Source: Thiomicrorhabdus sp963677355 (lineage in GTDB: Bacteria > Pseudomonadota > Gammaproteobacteria > Thiomicrospirales > Thiomicrospiraceae). Taken from it: a stretch of 64,000 bases of DNA. Below, in pieces: positions 45,776 through 54,318 of this stretch (positions within the stretch are counted from its first letter, which is position 1; each line of letters begins with the position of its first letter). The notes beneath the pieces are model-generated. The model searched no databases. It worked only from the letters and a program-made list of their open reading frames with translations, and was not told the DNA's origin. Made by a program: the position numbers and the translations under genes. The stretch covers positions 682,001 through 746,000 of the forward strand of contig CAXXXQ010000002.1 of assembly GCA_963677355.2 (NCBI GenBank), written 5' to 3'.

Positions 45776-46291
45776 TTATTGAACAGCCTGCCGTCTTTTT
45801 TCAGTTAGCCAAGAATAATAAACAAACAGTCCAAGAGTCAAAAACAACATAATGACCCGGCCAATGAAATCGTGAATTAACTCAAAATAAGTTTTATCCA
45901 ACATGGTGACATACACGACCACATCGATACGAACGGTATTCAATAACAGCACAAACAGATAACCGTAGACAATCCAAAGCCCTTTTTGATACCAAGTATT
46001 CGGATAAGCCAAAATACCGGCCACATAAAGCACATAAGGCTCCATACCGTTACAATTATTTAATATCCAGATATCAAAACCGTTGTCTAAATGAATGGTG
46101 TCTCCGACCATCTTCACGGGAATGGAAAAAGTATCAACCCACCATTGCGTCTGAATAATAGTCAAATGGGTTTGCCAGTGGTTCACGATATAAAAAGGCG
46201 AAAAACCCTCTATAAAAAATAACAGATAAAGCAGCGCCAACCAGAGAACATAACCGACGATAAACTTTCTGCCTGCAGACACTTTGAACAT
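45776..46291 (-). CDS. Exosortase/archaeosortase family transpeptidase, small form
   Basis: 171 residues from ATG 46291. The frame opens at 46333, but those codons lie inside a terminator hairpin, so the later start is preferred. At least four hydrophobic segments. The exosortase catalytic triad is visible: Cys80 in NNCNGMEPYVLYVAGILAYP, Arg121 in LLNTVRIDVVV and His140 in ELIHDFIGRV. It should cut and re-anchor proteins with a C-terminal sorting tail; the neighbouring gene encodes such a protein. At this length it resembles compact types such as XrtH, though the substrate lacks the IPTLxxWG motif. Confidence 0.85.
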   Translation of the reverse strand: MFKVSAGRKFIVGYVLWLALLYLLFFIEGFSPFYIVNHWQTHLTIIQTQWWVDTFSIPVKMVGDTIHLDNGFDIWILNNCNGMEPYVLYVAGILAYPNTWYQKGLWIVYGYLFVLLLNTVRIDVVVYVTMLDKTYFELIHDFIGRVIMLFLTLGLFVYYSWLTEKRRQAVQ

Positions 46292-46302
46292 ACCTTTTTT
46301 AA

Positions 46303-46346
46303 GCAATAAAAAAACCCGGCTCCAATATAACATTGAAAGCCGGGTT
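46303..46346 (-). terminator. Terminator after the CTERM protein gene
   Basis: Minus strand AACCCGGCT/AGCCGGGTT around a 16-base loop, then TTTTTTTATTGC. It lies just upstream of the chosen exosortase start, so exosortase is made by readthrough or from a separate promoter. Confidence 0.85.
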
Positions 46347-46368
46347 GTTCTACGGTAAGAAGTTAGAC

Positions 46369-47919
46369 TTAAACTTTTCTACGAGAAGCTAACCATCCAC
46401 CAAGACCTAACATACTCATTAGAGCAAACAACATGCTAGTTGTGCTTAATGCCGAAGCAGATCCACCGCCATAGCTAGTTGATGGCTGTGGTGCAGGCTC
46501 TGCTTCCCAAGAAGGCTCTTCAGCATCGCTTGCTTCTGTAGATGCAATTGGTTGTAAACGTAGCGTGAAAGTAGAGTCAGTAAAGCCAGCTACATCACCT
46601 ACTTCAACAATATAAGTCAAACCTAGGTTAAGCAGATCTTCAATCCCGTCCATAGAATATAGAGAATCTTCTTTAACCAGTTCTTTTCCGATGACTTCAA
46701 GCTCGTCATCAGTCAGAGCTCTAAAGTTGTCGGCAACTCCTTTACGCCATTCTAGATCGCTATTCGTTGGTGAAGCCCCCCAATACGCAACTAGCTTAGC
46801 ATCGGTTAATGGATCGCCATCATCATCAAAGAAGATACCTGTCGGCTCCCACTTGCTTGGCAACCAGTTTCCGAAAATTGGAATATAGTTGCTTTCTTGC
46901 GGGCCTGTTGAATAAATTTTAGTTTCATTTGCATCTAAAGCTGCAAGGAAACCTGCTCGTCTGGTATCAAAGAAACCGTCGTAAGGATGTTTATTATCCG
47001 CGGTACCGAATAAACCGGCTGAGAAAGGAGCTAAATCATCCTCCGCCCAGATATCTTCACCCTCATCTTCACCAGTACCGATAGAGAGTTTTAAGTTATC
47101 ACCCGCTCCAGCAGCAGATGCGTTTTGGAAGCTATCACCCACCCCAAAACCAACTTCAATCTCATAACCACTGTAACGGCTATCACTGTAGTTGTTCAAT
47201 TTTTGTAAAACCATATAACGACGAACGGCACCAGCATCTCCACCGTCTTCAACATTGAAGACTAAATCAATCGGTTTCGCTGATCGATCATCTACATCAT
47301 CCGCGGTAGGTGTTAAAGCATCCACCTTGAAACGCTTATGCGTTTGGAAAGGGCTATTACAATACGTTGGGTTAACATCTGCTTCAGATGCAGTGTCTAG
47401 CCAGCCGTCTGAAGGTAAGCCTGGACCTATATAAGTACCGTTTTCATCATAGTTTTTTGCATCATCACTATTTCGATAAAAAGAGGTACTTAAAATACAG
47501 CTTGCCGGTTTGCTATTAGATAGAACCTCATTAATATCTGCATGATTGGCGACCTTAATTCCGTGAGGCTCGCCAACAGGCCAGTCTTTACCATGAACTT
47601 CACCGGTCGCAACCGTTTTAGTTTCATCGGCATAAACAACACTTTTGAAAGAATCTCCGACTTCCATTGCTGAATAAGTCCCGCTTCCAACATCAAATGT
47701 TTTGGCAATCTCTTCGCCAGTATCGACATCAATAATCAGTGGAGTCACATTGGAAAGATCCCAACCACCAATTCCAAAAGCAACAGGGCCATCCTGGGAA
47801 TCGTACACCTCACCTGATGCGACACCAACGATCTGACCCGCATGTGCCGGCACTGCAACGCTCAGACACGCTGCCGCCACTAAATTGAGTTTAAATTTAT
47901 TGTTAAGACTCATCCGCAA
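46369..47919 (-). CDS. Exported acidic protein with C-terminal sorting tail, putative exosortase substrate
   Basis: 516 residues. Signal peptide about 1-27 (LNLVAAACLSVAVPAHAG). The mature part is very acidic, with several Asp-rich turns (DDDGDPLTD) and Cys pairs near 140 and 190, suggesting a secreted beta-rich domain. The last 33 residues are tripartite: a glycine-serine stretch GGGSASALS, a hydrophobic helix MLFALMSMLGLGGWLA and the basic end SRRKV, as in PEP-CTERM-like and GlyGly-CTERM tails. It resembles 'choice-of-anchor' proteins in layout; membership of a named family is not established. The exosortase gene follows. Confidence 0.75.
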   Translation of the reverse strand: MRMSLNNKFKLNLVAAACLSVAVPAHAGQIVGVASGEVYDSQDGPVAFGIGGWDLSNVTPLIIDVDTGEEIAKTFDVGSGTYSAMEVGDSFKSVVYADETKTVATGEVHGKDWPVGEPHGIKVANHADINEVLSNSKPASCILSTSFYRNSDDAKNYDENGTYIGPGLPSDGWLDTASEADVNPTYCNSPFQTHKRFKVDALTPTADDVDDRSAKPIDLVFNVEDGGDAGAVRRYMVLQKLNNYSDSRYSGYEIEVGFGVGDSFQNASAAGAGDNLKLSIGTGEDEGEDIWAEDDLAPFSAGLFGTADNKHPYDGFFDTRRAGFLAALDANETKIYSTGPQESNYIPIFGNWLPSKWEPTGIFFDDDGDPLTDAKLVAYWGASPTNSDLEWRKGVADNFRALTDDELEVIGKELVKEDSLYSMDGIEDLLNLGLTYIVEVGDVAGFTDSTFTLRLQPIASTEASDAEEPSWEAEPAPQPSTSYGGGSASALSTTSMLFALMSMLGLGGWLASRRKV

Positions 47920-48147
47920 ATCTCCATTATTGTTACAAACCTCTAATTTCCTGAATAATATTCACAATGTGTACATCAATCAGCTTTATGAAATACTATA
48001 AAGAAATACGTACTTCTATTCATCACCCGTTATGGTGAAATTAGCACTTTTTTCTATAAAAAACTTGCCAACATATCTCCAATCAAGTTTAACTTATTGC
48101 ACTGAAAATGAAACTTATAAGACAAAACCACTTTCATGAGGTAGCAG

Positions 48148-48927
48148 GTGCACGAAGAAACAGACCTAAATTTACTTAAAAAAACCATTGTTTTTCAATC
48201 ATGTTTGATTGCCGGACACAGTATAGAAGCCATCTTCAGAACGGAGTGCAATTACCTTCTAGGCGAATCCAATGCCAATATGATCGCTTTGTGCGTTTAC
48301 CAAAAAGAACAACTAAAACTGGAATTTATTCTCGATAAACATTCGATCCTGCACGACTTCCTAAAAAGGTATCAAATACAGAGCCACACTCTAGTGCTTG
48401 ACACTTTAAAAGAAAAAAGCGAAAAACGAATCAAAAGCGGCGAGGCTTATTATGAAACCGATAGTTTGCAAGACCTGTTGATCGATTCGATGCCCAAACA
48501 TAAGATTAAATACTTTGAAGAAATGCATAAGTTCACCAAAATGATCAGCTACCCGTTACTCTCTCTGGAAGGCAAAGAGGTCGTAGGCTATCTATTGTTT
48601 TGTTATCTGGATAATGCCGAACCGAATATGAACGCTCTTGGTAAAATCCAAAAAATGGTTGAAAGAATTGTCAGCCCTTTCCACGATGAAAAAACCAACA
48701 CTTTCCGTAGCCGCTGCATTCAGGTTGTAAGTGATGTTCCGGTATTAACCACAAAAGAGCGACATGTTTTAAAACACCTGCTCAATGCAAAATCCTACGC
48801 GCAAATAGCGGAAGCGATGCATATCAGCGTCAATACGGTTAAAACCCATATCAAAAATATTTATTCAAAATACGATGTCAAATCAAAGCTTGAACTCTCT
48901 AATAAAATCAGTGGCGGCAAAGCCTAA
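48148..48927 (+). CDS. LuxR-family transcriptional regulator
   Basis: 259 residues from a GTG at 48148, with GAGG 6 bases upstream; no ATG is suitably placed. The C-terminal helix-turn-helix (about 198-255) reads LTTKERHVLKHLLNAKSYAQ then IAEAMHISVNTVKTHIKNIY, the GerE/LuxR signature with the NTVKTH recognition helix. The N-terminal 190 residues have a GAF-like alternation of strands and helices but no recognisable motif, and there is no receiver aspartate. Divergent from the exosortase substrate gene with a 228-base shared upstream region, so it probably controls that gene. Confidence 0.85.
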   Translation: MHEETDLNLLKKTIVFQSCLIAGHSIEAIFRTECNYLLGESNANMIALCVYQKEQLKLEFILDKHSILHDFLKRYQIQSHTLVLDTLKEKSEKRIKSGEAYYETDSLQDLLIDSMPKHKIKYFEEMHKFTKMISYPLLSLEGKEVVGYLLFCYLDNAEPNMNALGKIQKMVERIVSPFHDEKTNTFRSRCIQVVSDVPVLTTKERHVLKHLLNAKSYAQIAEAMHISVNTVKTHIKNIYSKYDVKSKLELSNKISGGKA

Positions 48928-48981
48928 TCAACCAAAAGTTTATAAAGATCAGCGCCTTCCTTAACATCAAAACAAACAAAA

Positions 48982-49016
48982 AACCTTTCCAATACTTCTT
49001 GAGGAAGGTTCTTTTG
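48982..49016 (+). terminator. Terminator after the LuxR-type gene
   Basis: AACCT-T-TCC pairs with GGAAGGTT (one bulged T) around a 13-base loop, followed by CTTTTGG. Confidence 0.5.
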
Positions 49017-49072
49017 GTAACAGTCTATTTCATTAATTTTTTTTACGTTAACAGGCAATTAAACGCAAGATT

Positions 49073-49393
49073 TTAACGCCCTTTTCCGTTCATATTCCCT
49101 GTCCCGCCACCAGGCCTAACTCCTTGCCTCATACCGTTTGCAGGAAGCTGTTTAGCCTGTTTCAGATATTTATGCTGGTGCTGATACTGATACAACTTTT
49201 TCTGCTGCCCCTGTTTTTGATATTTAAGCGACTGCAACTTTGCGCCCTGTTCAATGACCGGCCCCACTTGTTGCTGGGTTTCGATTCTCTGTTGGCTCTG
49301 CTGCTGAATATTTTGCGCAGCTTGAGAAATTCCGCTCAACGAAACACCAATGACTACTGCCGCTAACGGATGCATAAATTTGCTTATTTTCAT
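49073..49393 (-). CDS. Small Gln-rich exported protein
   Basis: 106 residues from the ATG at 49393 (AAGGAGAG upstream); a start at 49420 is in frame but less well placed. Signal peptide about 1-25, cut near SQAAQ. The mature part is dominated by Gln, Lys and Tyr (QNIQQQSQQRIETQQQ, YQYQHQHKYLKQ) and ends in a Gly-rich tail GGGTGNMNGKGR. Low complexity suggests a flexible periplasmic or surface protein. No known family recognised. Convergent with the LuxR-type gene. Confidence 0.7.
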   Translation of the reverse strand: MKISKFMHPLAAVVIGVSLSGISQAAQNIQQQSQQRIETQQQVGPVIEQGAKLQSLKYQKQGQQKKLYQYQHQHKYLKQAKQLPANGMRQGVRPGGGTGNMNGKGR

Positions 49394-49645
49394 TACATCT
49401 CTCCTTAGTTGAGATTTCATAACCTTATATTCTCAGTTTAATGAAACACCCTAATACAAGCATCACCTAAAAGTATGATTTAAATAACTAAATACAGGCC
49501 AACAATCTCAGTTCAAACAGCGGCTGTCTATTGAGACGATTATTAAAACAAACGCACCGTTTAACTGAATCTGGGTGACACTGCGGCACTTAACAAGTAA
49601 AATTCAACGCATTCCATAAATCCGCGTTAAACCAAAGAATTTATC

Positions 49646-50170
49646 ATGTTTAAAATCCAACAAATCGACCCTCTTTTCTACCGTAAACAGACTCGTAAGG
49701 CGACTCTGATTATTATGGGAATTTTCATCGTTATAGGATTCATCACCGCCAGACTGACGGTTCATTGGTTCGGAGACTACTCAAATAACCATATCGTTTT
49801 GAATTTTCTAGGTGCTTTTGTCGGACTTCTGATTACCGCCGCTATCGTCAAAGCCTATTTTGCAGATAAAGCATGGATGAAAGAAACGATTTACGCATGG
49901 AAATTAAAAAGGAACCTGATGTATATCTCGAACCTAATGCGGCACATCCAAGATGCGGTTGACACCGGCGATATTCAAGCCATGAAAATTTTACGCTTTT
50001 ACCATTTGGGAACCGCGCAAATGCATCAGCTTGAAGATAACAGCCATGCTTTAATCGATCTTAAAGCTGAAATGCGCGCTCTTGAAGAGCGCATGAACGC
50101 TTTGGATATCGACCTGAATCAAGATGAATTTGATATGACCTGGGCGGATCAATACCGAAGCGAAGACTAG
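49646..50170 (+). CDS. DUF3087 family inner-membrane protein
   Basis: 174 residues. Two membrane helices (about 20-37 and 49-68) with the family's IDPLFYRKQTRKATLI lead and NHIVLNFLGAFVGLLI, then a cytoplasmic helical part with KPYFADK-like KAYFADKAWM, YAWKLKRNLMYI and a C-terminal coiled coil (ALIDLKAEMRALEERM). Function unknown in the family. Convergent with the ANTAR regulator, with only 3 bases between the stops. Confidence 0.75.
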   Translation: MFKIQQIDPLFYRKQTRKATLIIMGIFIVIGFITARLTVHWFGDYSNNHIVLNFLGAFVGLLITAAIVKAYFADKAWMKETIYAWKLKRNLMYISNLMRHIQDAVDTGDIQAMKILRFYHLGTAQMHQLEDNSHALIDLKAEMRALEERMNALDIDLNQDEFDMTWADQYRSED

Positions 50171-50173
50171 CCT

Positions 50174-50761
50174 CTAGTCCTGAATTCCAAGAAACACCGT
50201 ACAGATTTCATGAGCAATAATCGAGATGCGTTTACCTTGATCCATGGCCAATTTACGCATGGTGCTGTAGGCCTCGTCTTCTGTCATGCCTTTTTCCTGT
50301 ACCAATAAACCTTTAGCCTTCTCAATCGTGGCTCTTTCGGATAACTTATCCTTTACCAGTAACAATTCCTTGCGCAGAGCTTGGCTCGCTTTAAAACGCT
50401 GAAAAGCCACTTCCATAATCGGTTTAATTCTTTCTGCAGACTTCCCGTCGACGATATAGGCAGATACGCCGCATTTAACCGAATGAGCAATCACATCCGA
50501 ATCGGCATCCTGACTAAAACAAATCACCGGTGTTGGACAATATTCGTCAATGACAGAAATACGTTCAAAAAGGTCGTCATTACTTTTCTCAATATCCAGC
50601 ACAATGAAATCAACTTTTATGGATTCAAGTGTCGTTAAAAAATTTTCAGATGTCGTACATTGGTGAATCTCCGATACGCCGGAACTGTAAAGACCTTTTC
50701 GAATATCTTCACTCGCAATCGAATCATCACTAACAAGAAGAACAGAGTTTGCATGAGCCAT
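50174..50761 (-). CDS. ANTAR-domain response regulator (NasT/AmiR type)
   Basis: 195 residues. A receiver-like domain (about 5-120) keeps the acidic pair in LLVSDDS, the phosphorylation-site strand FIVLDIE and a Lys in YIVDGKS. The C-terminal ANTAR domain (about 130-190: ATIEKAKGLLVQEKGMTEDE then AYSTMRKLAMDQ) binds paired RNA hairpins to prevent transcription termination. NasT normally sits beside nitrate-assimilation genes and a NasS sensor; none is here, so both the signal and the RNA target are unknown. Confidence 0.88.
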   Translation of the reverse strand: MAHANSVLLVSDDSIASEDIRKGLYSSGVSEIHQCTTSENFLTTLESIKVDFIVLDIEKSNDDLFERISVIDEYCPTPVICFSQDADSDVIAHSVKCGVSAYIVDGKSAERIKPIMEVAFQRFKASQALRKELLLVKDKLSERATIEKAKGLLVQEKGMTEDEAYSTMRKLAMDQGKRISIIAHEICTVFLGIQD

Positions 50762-51126
50762 TATCTTTCACCTTTGAAAAATGTTTTCAACCTCTTAACC
50801 AGATAAGTGCCAACAATCTATCTTTCACTTACATATCAACAGGTTAAATAATTTTAAACTTATAGACCACATGAATCAGATTTAATTTCGACCCATAAAG
50901 GTGCAAAAACAGTAGCAACAATACTAATTTGGACAGATTACAATCGGTAAAGTAAATAGGGAGCACAGATAAGGCTTCCTGCATACAAAACAGCTTGTAA
51001 GGCTAAAGAACTTATCAACACATTAAAAGAAATCATTTTCATTTCCACCGTCAACTTGATACCCTATAGTATTGTTATTTTTCAGCCACTTACAACTTCC
51101 TACACACCTCAAATTAACCAAAATAA
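50762..51126. other. 365-base intergenic region
   Basis: Separates the divergent ANTAR regulator and GGDEF-EAL genes and must hold both promoters. No consensus promoter, clear ANTAR double-hairpin target, repeat or small gene was recognised. The GGDEF-EAL start lacks a strong ribosome-binding site. Confidence 0.5.
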
Positions 51127-53634
51127 ATGATTAAAGCCGATTCAACTCAAACCAGTCTTCGCAAACGCTATATTTTCTTAACAGTTCTTATCGGTTTATT
51201 TGTCATTACGGTGGTTGCTTTTAGTTATAACAAACTGATTTCAACTAGAGAAAAAGTAACCTCAGCATATGAAAATATACTGCGCGAACAATCTCATCTA
51301 GAGGAGGTACGCAATACCTTACTGACGATCAATCAGGATATTAATTTATTTGTGCTTGATCCTATTAACGAAGATTTGATTTTTAAGATTGAACTCAATA
51401 CAGAAAACTCACTAAGAAGCTTAAACAGTCTTAAAAACGCCGATCACACCTATCATCAAGATATTCAATCAATTACAGAAGAAACCATCGATAACTTTAA
51501 AAAACTGAAAGAAGCCATTAGCTATTTAGTCGATTTTCGCCTAGACATCAATAAACAGTATCCCGGCCTGGATATCTCGGCAAATATCATGGAAAACCAA
51601 CAAGACACGATCAAATCCGGGTTTTCTATTCTGATTAGCGAAATCGAATCCGGCGACTTAAAACCGCATTCACCCGAAATCTATCCTTTACTGCTAAAAT
51701 CTTACGCCGACTGGATAAAAGCGATCTCTCAAACACGTATCTATATGGCAAATAGACTTGCCTCCTTTTCAACCGACATTCTGGATGAACAAGGTAAAAG
51801 TCTGGAAGATGTTTACCGACATTTTGTTAACAATGTGACATCCCTTGAAGAGTTGTATGCCGGAGAAGACAGCTTTGAGGCAACCGAGATCATTGAATCC
51901 ATCCTGACGATAAGCCAATCATGGTATGAAAACTTCGTCATTGTCAGGAAAATTTCCGAGTCCGATCATTGGCGCTCGGACACACGTATCATAAAAAACC
52001 AAGTTTTTCCTTTAGTTGCGAAGATTACAGATAATTTAAACGACATCCAGAACAAACTAAAACTGGAAAAAATGAATACCGATTCGGCTCTGAACAAAAG
52101 TGACGAAACTTTCAATAAACTGATTTTTGTCATTATCGGCCTATTTCTGTTTTTCATTGCCGCCCTACTTATCTCGATGGAATGGCTGATTTTCTCGCCA
52201 ATCGAAAAAGTCACCAAGGCTCTGCGTTCTAAAGCAATTGATATTGAACTGCCTAAAATCAAATCATCCAACACCTTGGAAGTCGGTAAACTGATCGAAG
52301 CCTTTATCGAGATGAATGACGAAGTCACTCAACGTCAAAATGCATTGGAACATCAAGCAATGCATGATCACCTGACCGGGCTTCCCAACCGTTTCTTATT
52401 GAATCAAAGAATCGAATATCAACTATTGAGTTCGGAAAGACAGCAACGCCCTTTCATTCTATTTCTGATGGATCTAGACTTCTTCAAAGATATTAATGAC
52501 ACCTTAGGACACGCAGCAGGTGACCGTCTATTAATTGAAGTATCGGAACGGATTCAAAAAACGATTAGGAAATCCGACACCCTAGCAAGATTGGGTGGCG
52601 ACGAATTTGCCATTCTTTTTCCTGATTCTCAACCGGAATACGCCTCCAATTTAGCAGAAACCATTATCGAAAAATTAACCCAGCCAATCCAGATTGACAA
52701 TCACAAAGTGAATATCGGAGTCAGTATCGGGATCGTCAGCTATCCGGATGACGGCAAAGAGATCGAATCTCTTCTTCAATATGCAGATATGGCCATGTAC
52801 ACCGCCAAACGAAAACGTATAGGCTACTCTTTTTACGAATCTGCGCAAAACACCTACAGCAAAACATGGCTTAACCTGATTAACGAAGTGTCCCAAGCTT
52901 TGGAACAGGATCTTTTCGAAATCTCCTTTCAACCTCAAATCCATGCTCATAACGGTCAAATATGCGGAGCCGAAGGGTTATTAAGATGGAACCATCCCGA
53001 ATACGGCTTTATCTCGCCGGAAAAAATTATTGAAGCCGCCGAGCGCACCGGTATTATCCATAAACTCTCTTTAACGATGATCGAAAAAGCCATTTCGGAA
53101 TGCCGGCAATGGCATCTTGCCGGGCATGCGATCGGGGTATCGGTCAACCTGTCAGTTCGAGATCTCGCTAACAAAAACCTCACCGAGAGAGTCAAAGAGC
53201 TAATGGATCAATACGGCTTAGACTACCGTTTCTTAACGCTCGAAATAACAGAAAGCATCATGATGGAAAACCTAGCGCTCTCTCTAGAAGTGCTAAACAA
53301 ACTTCATGAACTTGGAATCAATATCTCTATCGACGACTTTGGAACCGGCTTCTCATCACTTGCCTATCTGAAACGCCTGCCGGTAGATGAATTGAAAATC
53401 GATAAGTCATTCATTATGGAAATCAATGAAGACGCAAATGATAAGAAGATTGTCAGTTCTACCATCAACCTTGGTCACAACTTAGGCTTAAAGGTCGTTG
53501 CTGAAGGAATTGAAACCCAGAAAGTCATGCAACTCATTACCGACATGGGCTGCGACAAATTACAGGGTTATTTCATCAGCAAACCAATCAATGCCAACGC
53601 CTTCAAACAACTACTCATATCCGGCGACTATTAA
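51127..53634 (+). CDS. Membrane GGDEF-EAL protein, cyclic-di-GMP turnover
   Basis: 835 residues. Helix about 14-36, a periplasmic helical sensor region of about 295 residues, second helix about 333-355, a HAMP-like linker, then GGDEF (about 405-570) and EAL (about 580-830). The cyclase site RLGGDEFAIL is intact and an inhibitory RKSD I-site precedes it by the usual five residues. The phosphodiesterase domain has AEGLLRW, EITESIMMEN, DDFGTGFSSL, ELKIDKSF and EGIET, so both activities look competent. Which dominates cannot be read from the sequence. Confidence 0.93.
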   Translation: MIKADSTQTSLRKRYIFLTVLIGLFVITVVAFSYNKLISTREKVTSAYENILREQSHLEEVRNTLLTINQDINLFVLDPINEDLIFKIELNTENSLRSLNSLKNADHTYHQDIQSITEETIDNFKKLKEAISYLVDFRLDINKQYPGLDISANIMENQQDTIKSGFSILISEIESGDLKPHSPEIYPLLLKSYADWIKAISQTRIYMANRLASFSTDILDEQGKSLEDVYRHFVNNVTSLEELYAGEDSFEATEIIESILTISQSWYENFVIVRKISESDHWRSDTRIIKNQVFPLVAKITDNLNDIQNKLKLEKMNTDSALNKSDETFNKLIFVIIGLFLFFIAALLISMEWLIFSPIEKVTKALRSKAIDIELPKIKSSNTLEVGKLIEAFIEMNDEVTQRQNALEHQAMHDHLTGLPNRFLLNQRIEYQLLSSERQQRPFILFLMDLDFFKDINDTLGHAAGDRLLIEVSERIQKTIRKSDTLARLGGDEFAILFPDSQPEYASNLAETIIEKLTQPIQIDNHKVNIGVSIGIVSYPDDGKEIESLLQYADMAMYTAKRKRIGYSFYESAQNTYSKTWLNLINEVSQALEQDLFEISFQPQIHAHNGQICGAEGLLRWNHPEYGFISPEKIIEAAERTGIIHKLSLTMIEKAISECRQWHLAGHAIGVSVNLSVRDLANKNLTERVKELMDQYGLDYRFLTLEITESIMMENLALSLEVLNKLHELGINISIDDFGTGFSSLAYLKRLPVDELKIDKSFIMEINEDANDKKIVSSTINLGHNLGLKVVAEGIETQKVMQLITDMGCDKLQGYFISKPINANAFKQLLISGDY

Positions 53635-53877
53635 GACTCAAAACCAAGCTACTAGATCCTTTTTTTCTTCTCTCTTTTCTTACCATTCGTAGACCAACGA
53701 AAATAAAATCCGTTGTGCAATTTTTGGTGCAGATTATGGTGCAAGCTTTAGCAGAAAACTAACAGAAATTAACAAGAACTTAAACAAACAGGAAGCAAAA
53801 AAGACAGCACAAAACCCAGTATCTATAGGCCTTTGAAGCAGTTAACAGGGATTAACAACAATAATAAAAAATAAGAA
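53635..53877. repeat. Repeat-bearing region downstream of tRNA-Leu, possible integration scar
   Basis: Hexamers TGTGCA, GGTGCA and GGTGCA recur at exactly 12-base steps (53714, 53726, 53738). A 15-base direct repeat TAACAGAAATTAACA (53760) recurs as TAACAGGGATTAACA (53843). Such short repeats behind a tRNA 3' end resemble integrase arm sites of tRNA-targeting elements. No integrase gene is present. Confidence 0.45.
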
Positions 53878-53965
53878 TGGTGCCCAGGGCCGGAGTCGAA
53901 CCGGCACAGTGTTTCCACCGGGGGATTTTAAGTCCCCTGCGTCTACCAATTTCGCCACCTGGGCA
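53878..53965 (-). tRNA. tRNA-Leu (TAA)
   Basis: 88 bases with encoded CCA. Acceptor TGCCCAG/CTGGGCA, anticodon loop ACTTAAAAT gives TAA, long variable arm CCCCGGTGGAAACACTG as expected for a class II tRNA. Last of the Gly-Cys-Leu series. Confidence 0.96.
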
Positions 53966-54022
53966 TACATGGAATGTATGTTCGCACTATGTGCAAATTA
54001 GTGATGGTCACTAATAAAAAAA

Positions 54023-54097
54023 TGGAGGCGCGACCCGGAGTCGAACCGAGGTCCACGGATTTGCAATCCGCTGCATAGCCACTCTGCCATCGCGCCA
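54023..54097 (-). tRNA. tRNA-Cys (GCA)
   Basis: 75 bases with encoded CCA. Acceptor GGCGCGA/TCGCGCC, anticodon loop TTGCAAA gives GCA; the first base may be the T at 54097 or the G at 54096. Confidence 0.94.
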
Positions 54098-54101
54098 TTT
54101 T

Positions 54102-54177
<76 letters not shown>

Positions 54178-54190
54178 TTGATGGGTGCGT

Positions 54191-54218
54191 ATTATAGGGG
54201 CATACGCCTAAAGGTCAA
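54191..54218 (-). promoter_or_regulatory. Sigma-70 promoter of the tRNA-Gly-Cys-Leu operon
   Basis: Minus strand TTGACC (54213-54218), 16-base spacer and TATAAT (54191-54196), followed by the same ACGC discriminator start as the tRNA-Val/Asp promoter. Confidence 0.82.
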
Positions 54219-54318
54219 GCGATTTTTAACAAAAAACGTAAAATGAGTTTAACCTAAATTTAACAGAAAACGACGCTGTCAAAAACCGGAAAATCAAGCT
54301 AAAAACAGAATTGTTTGA

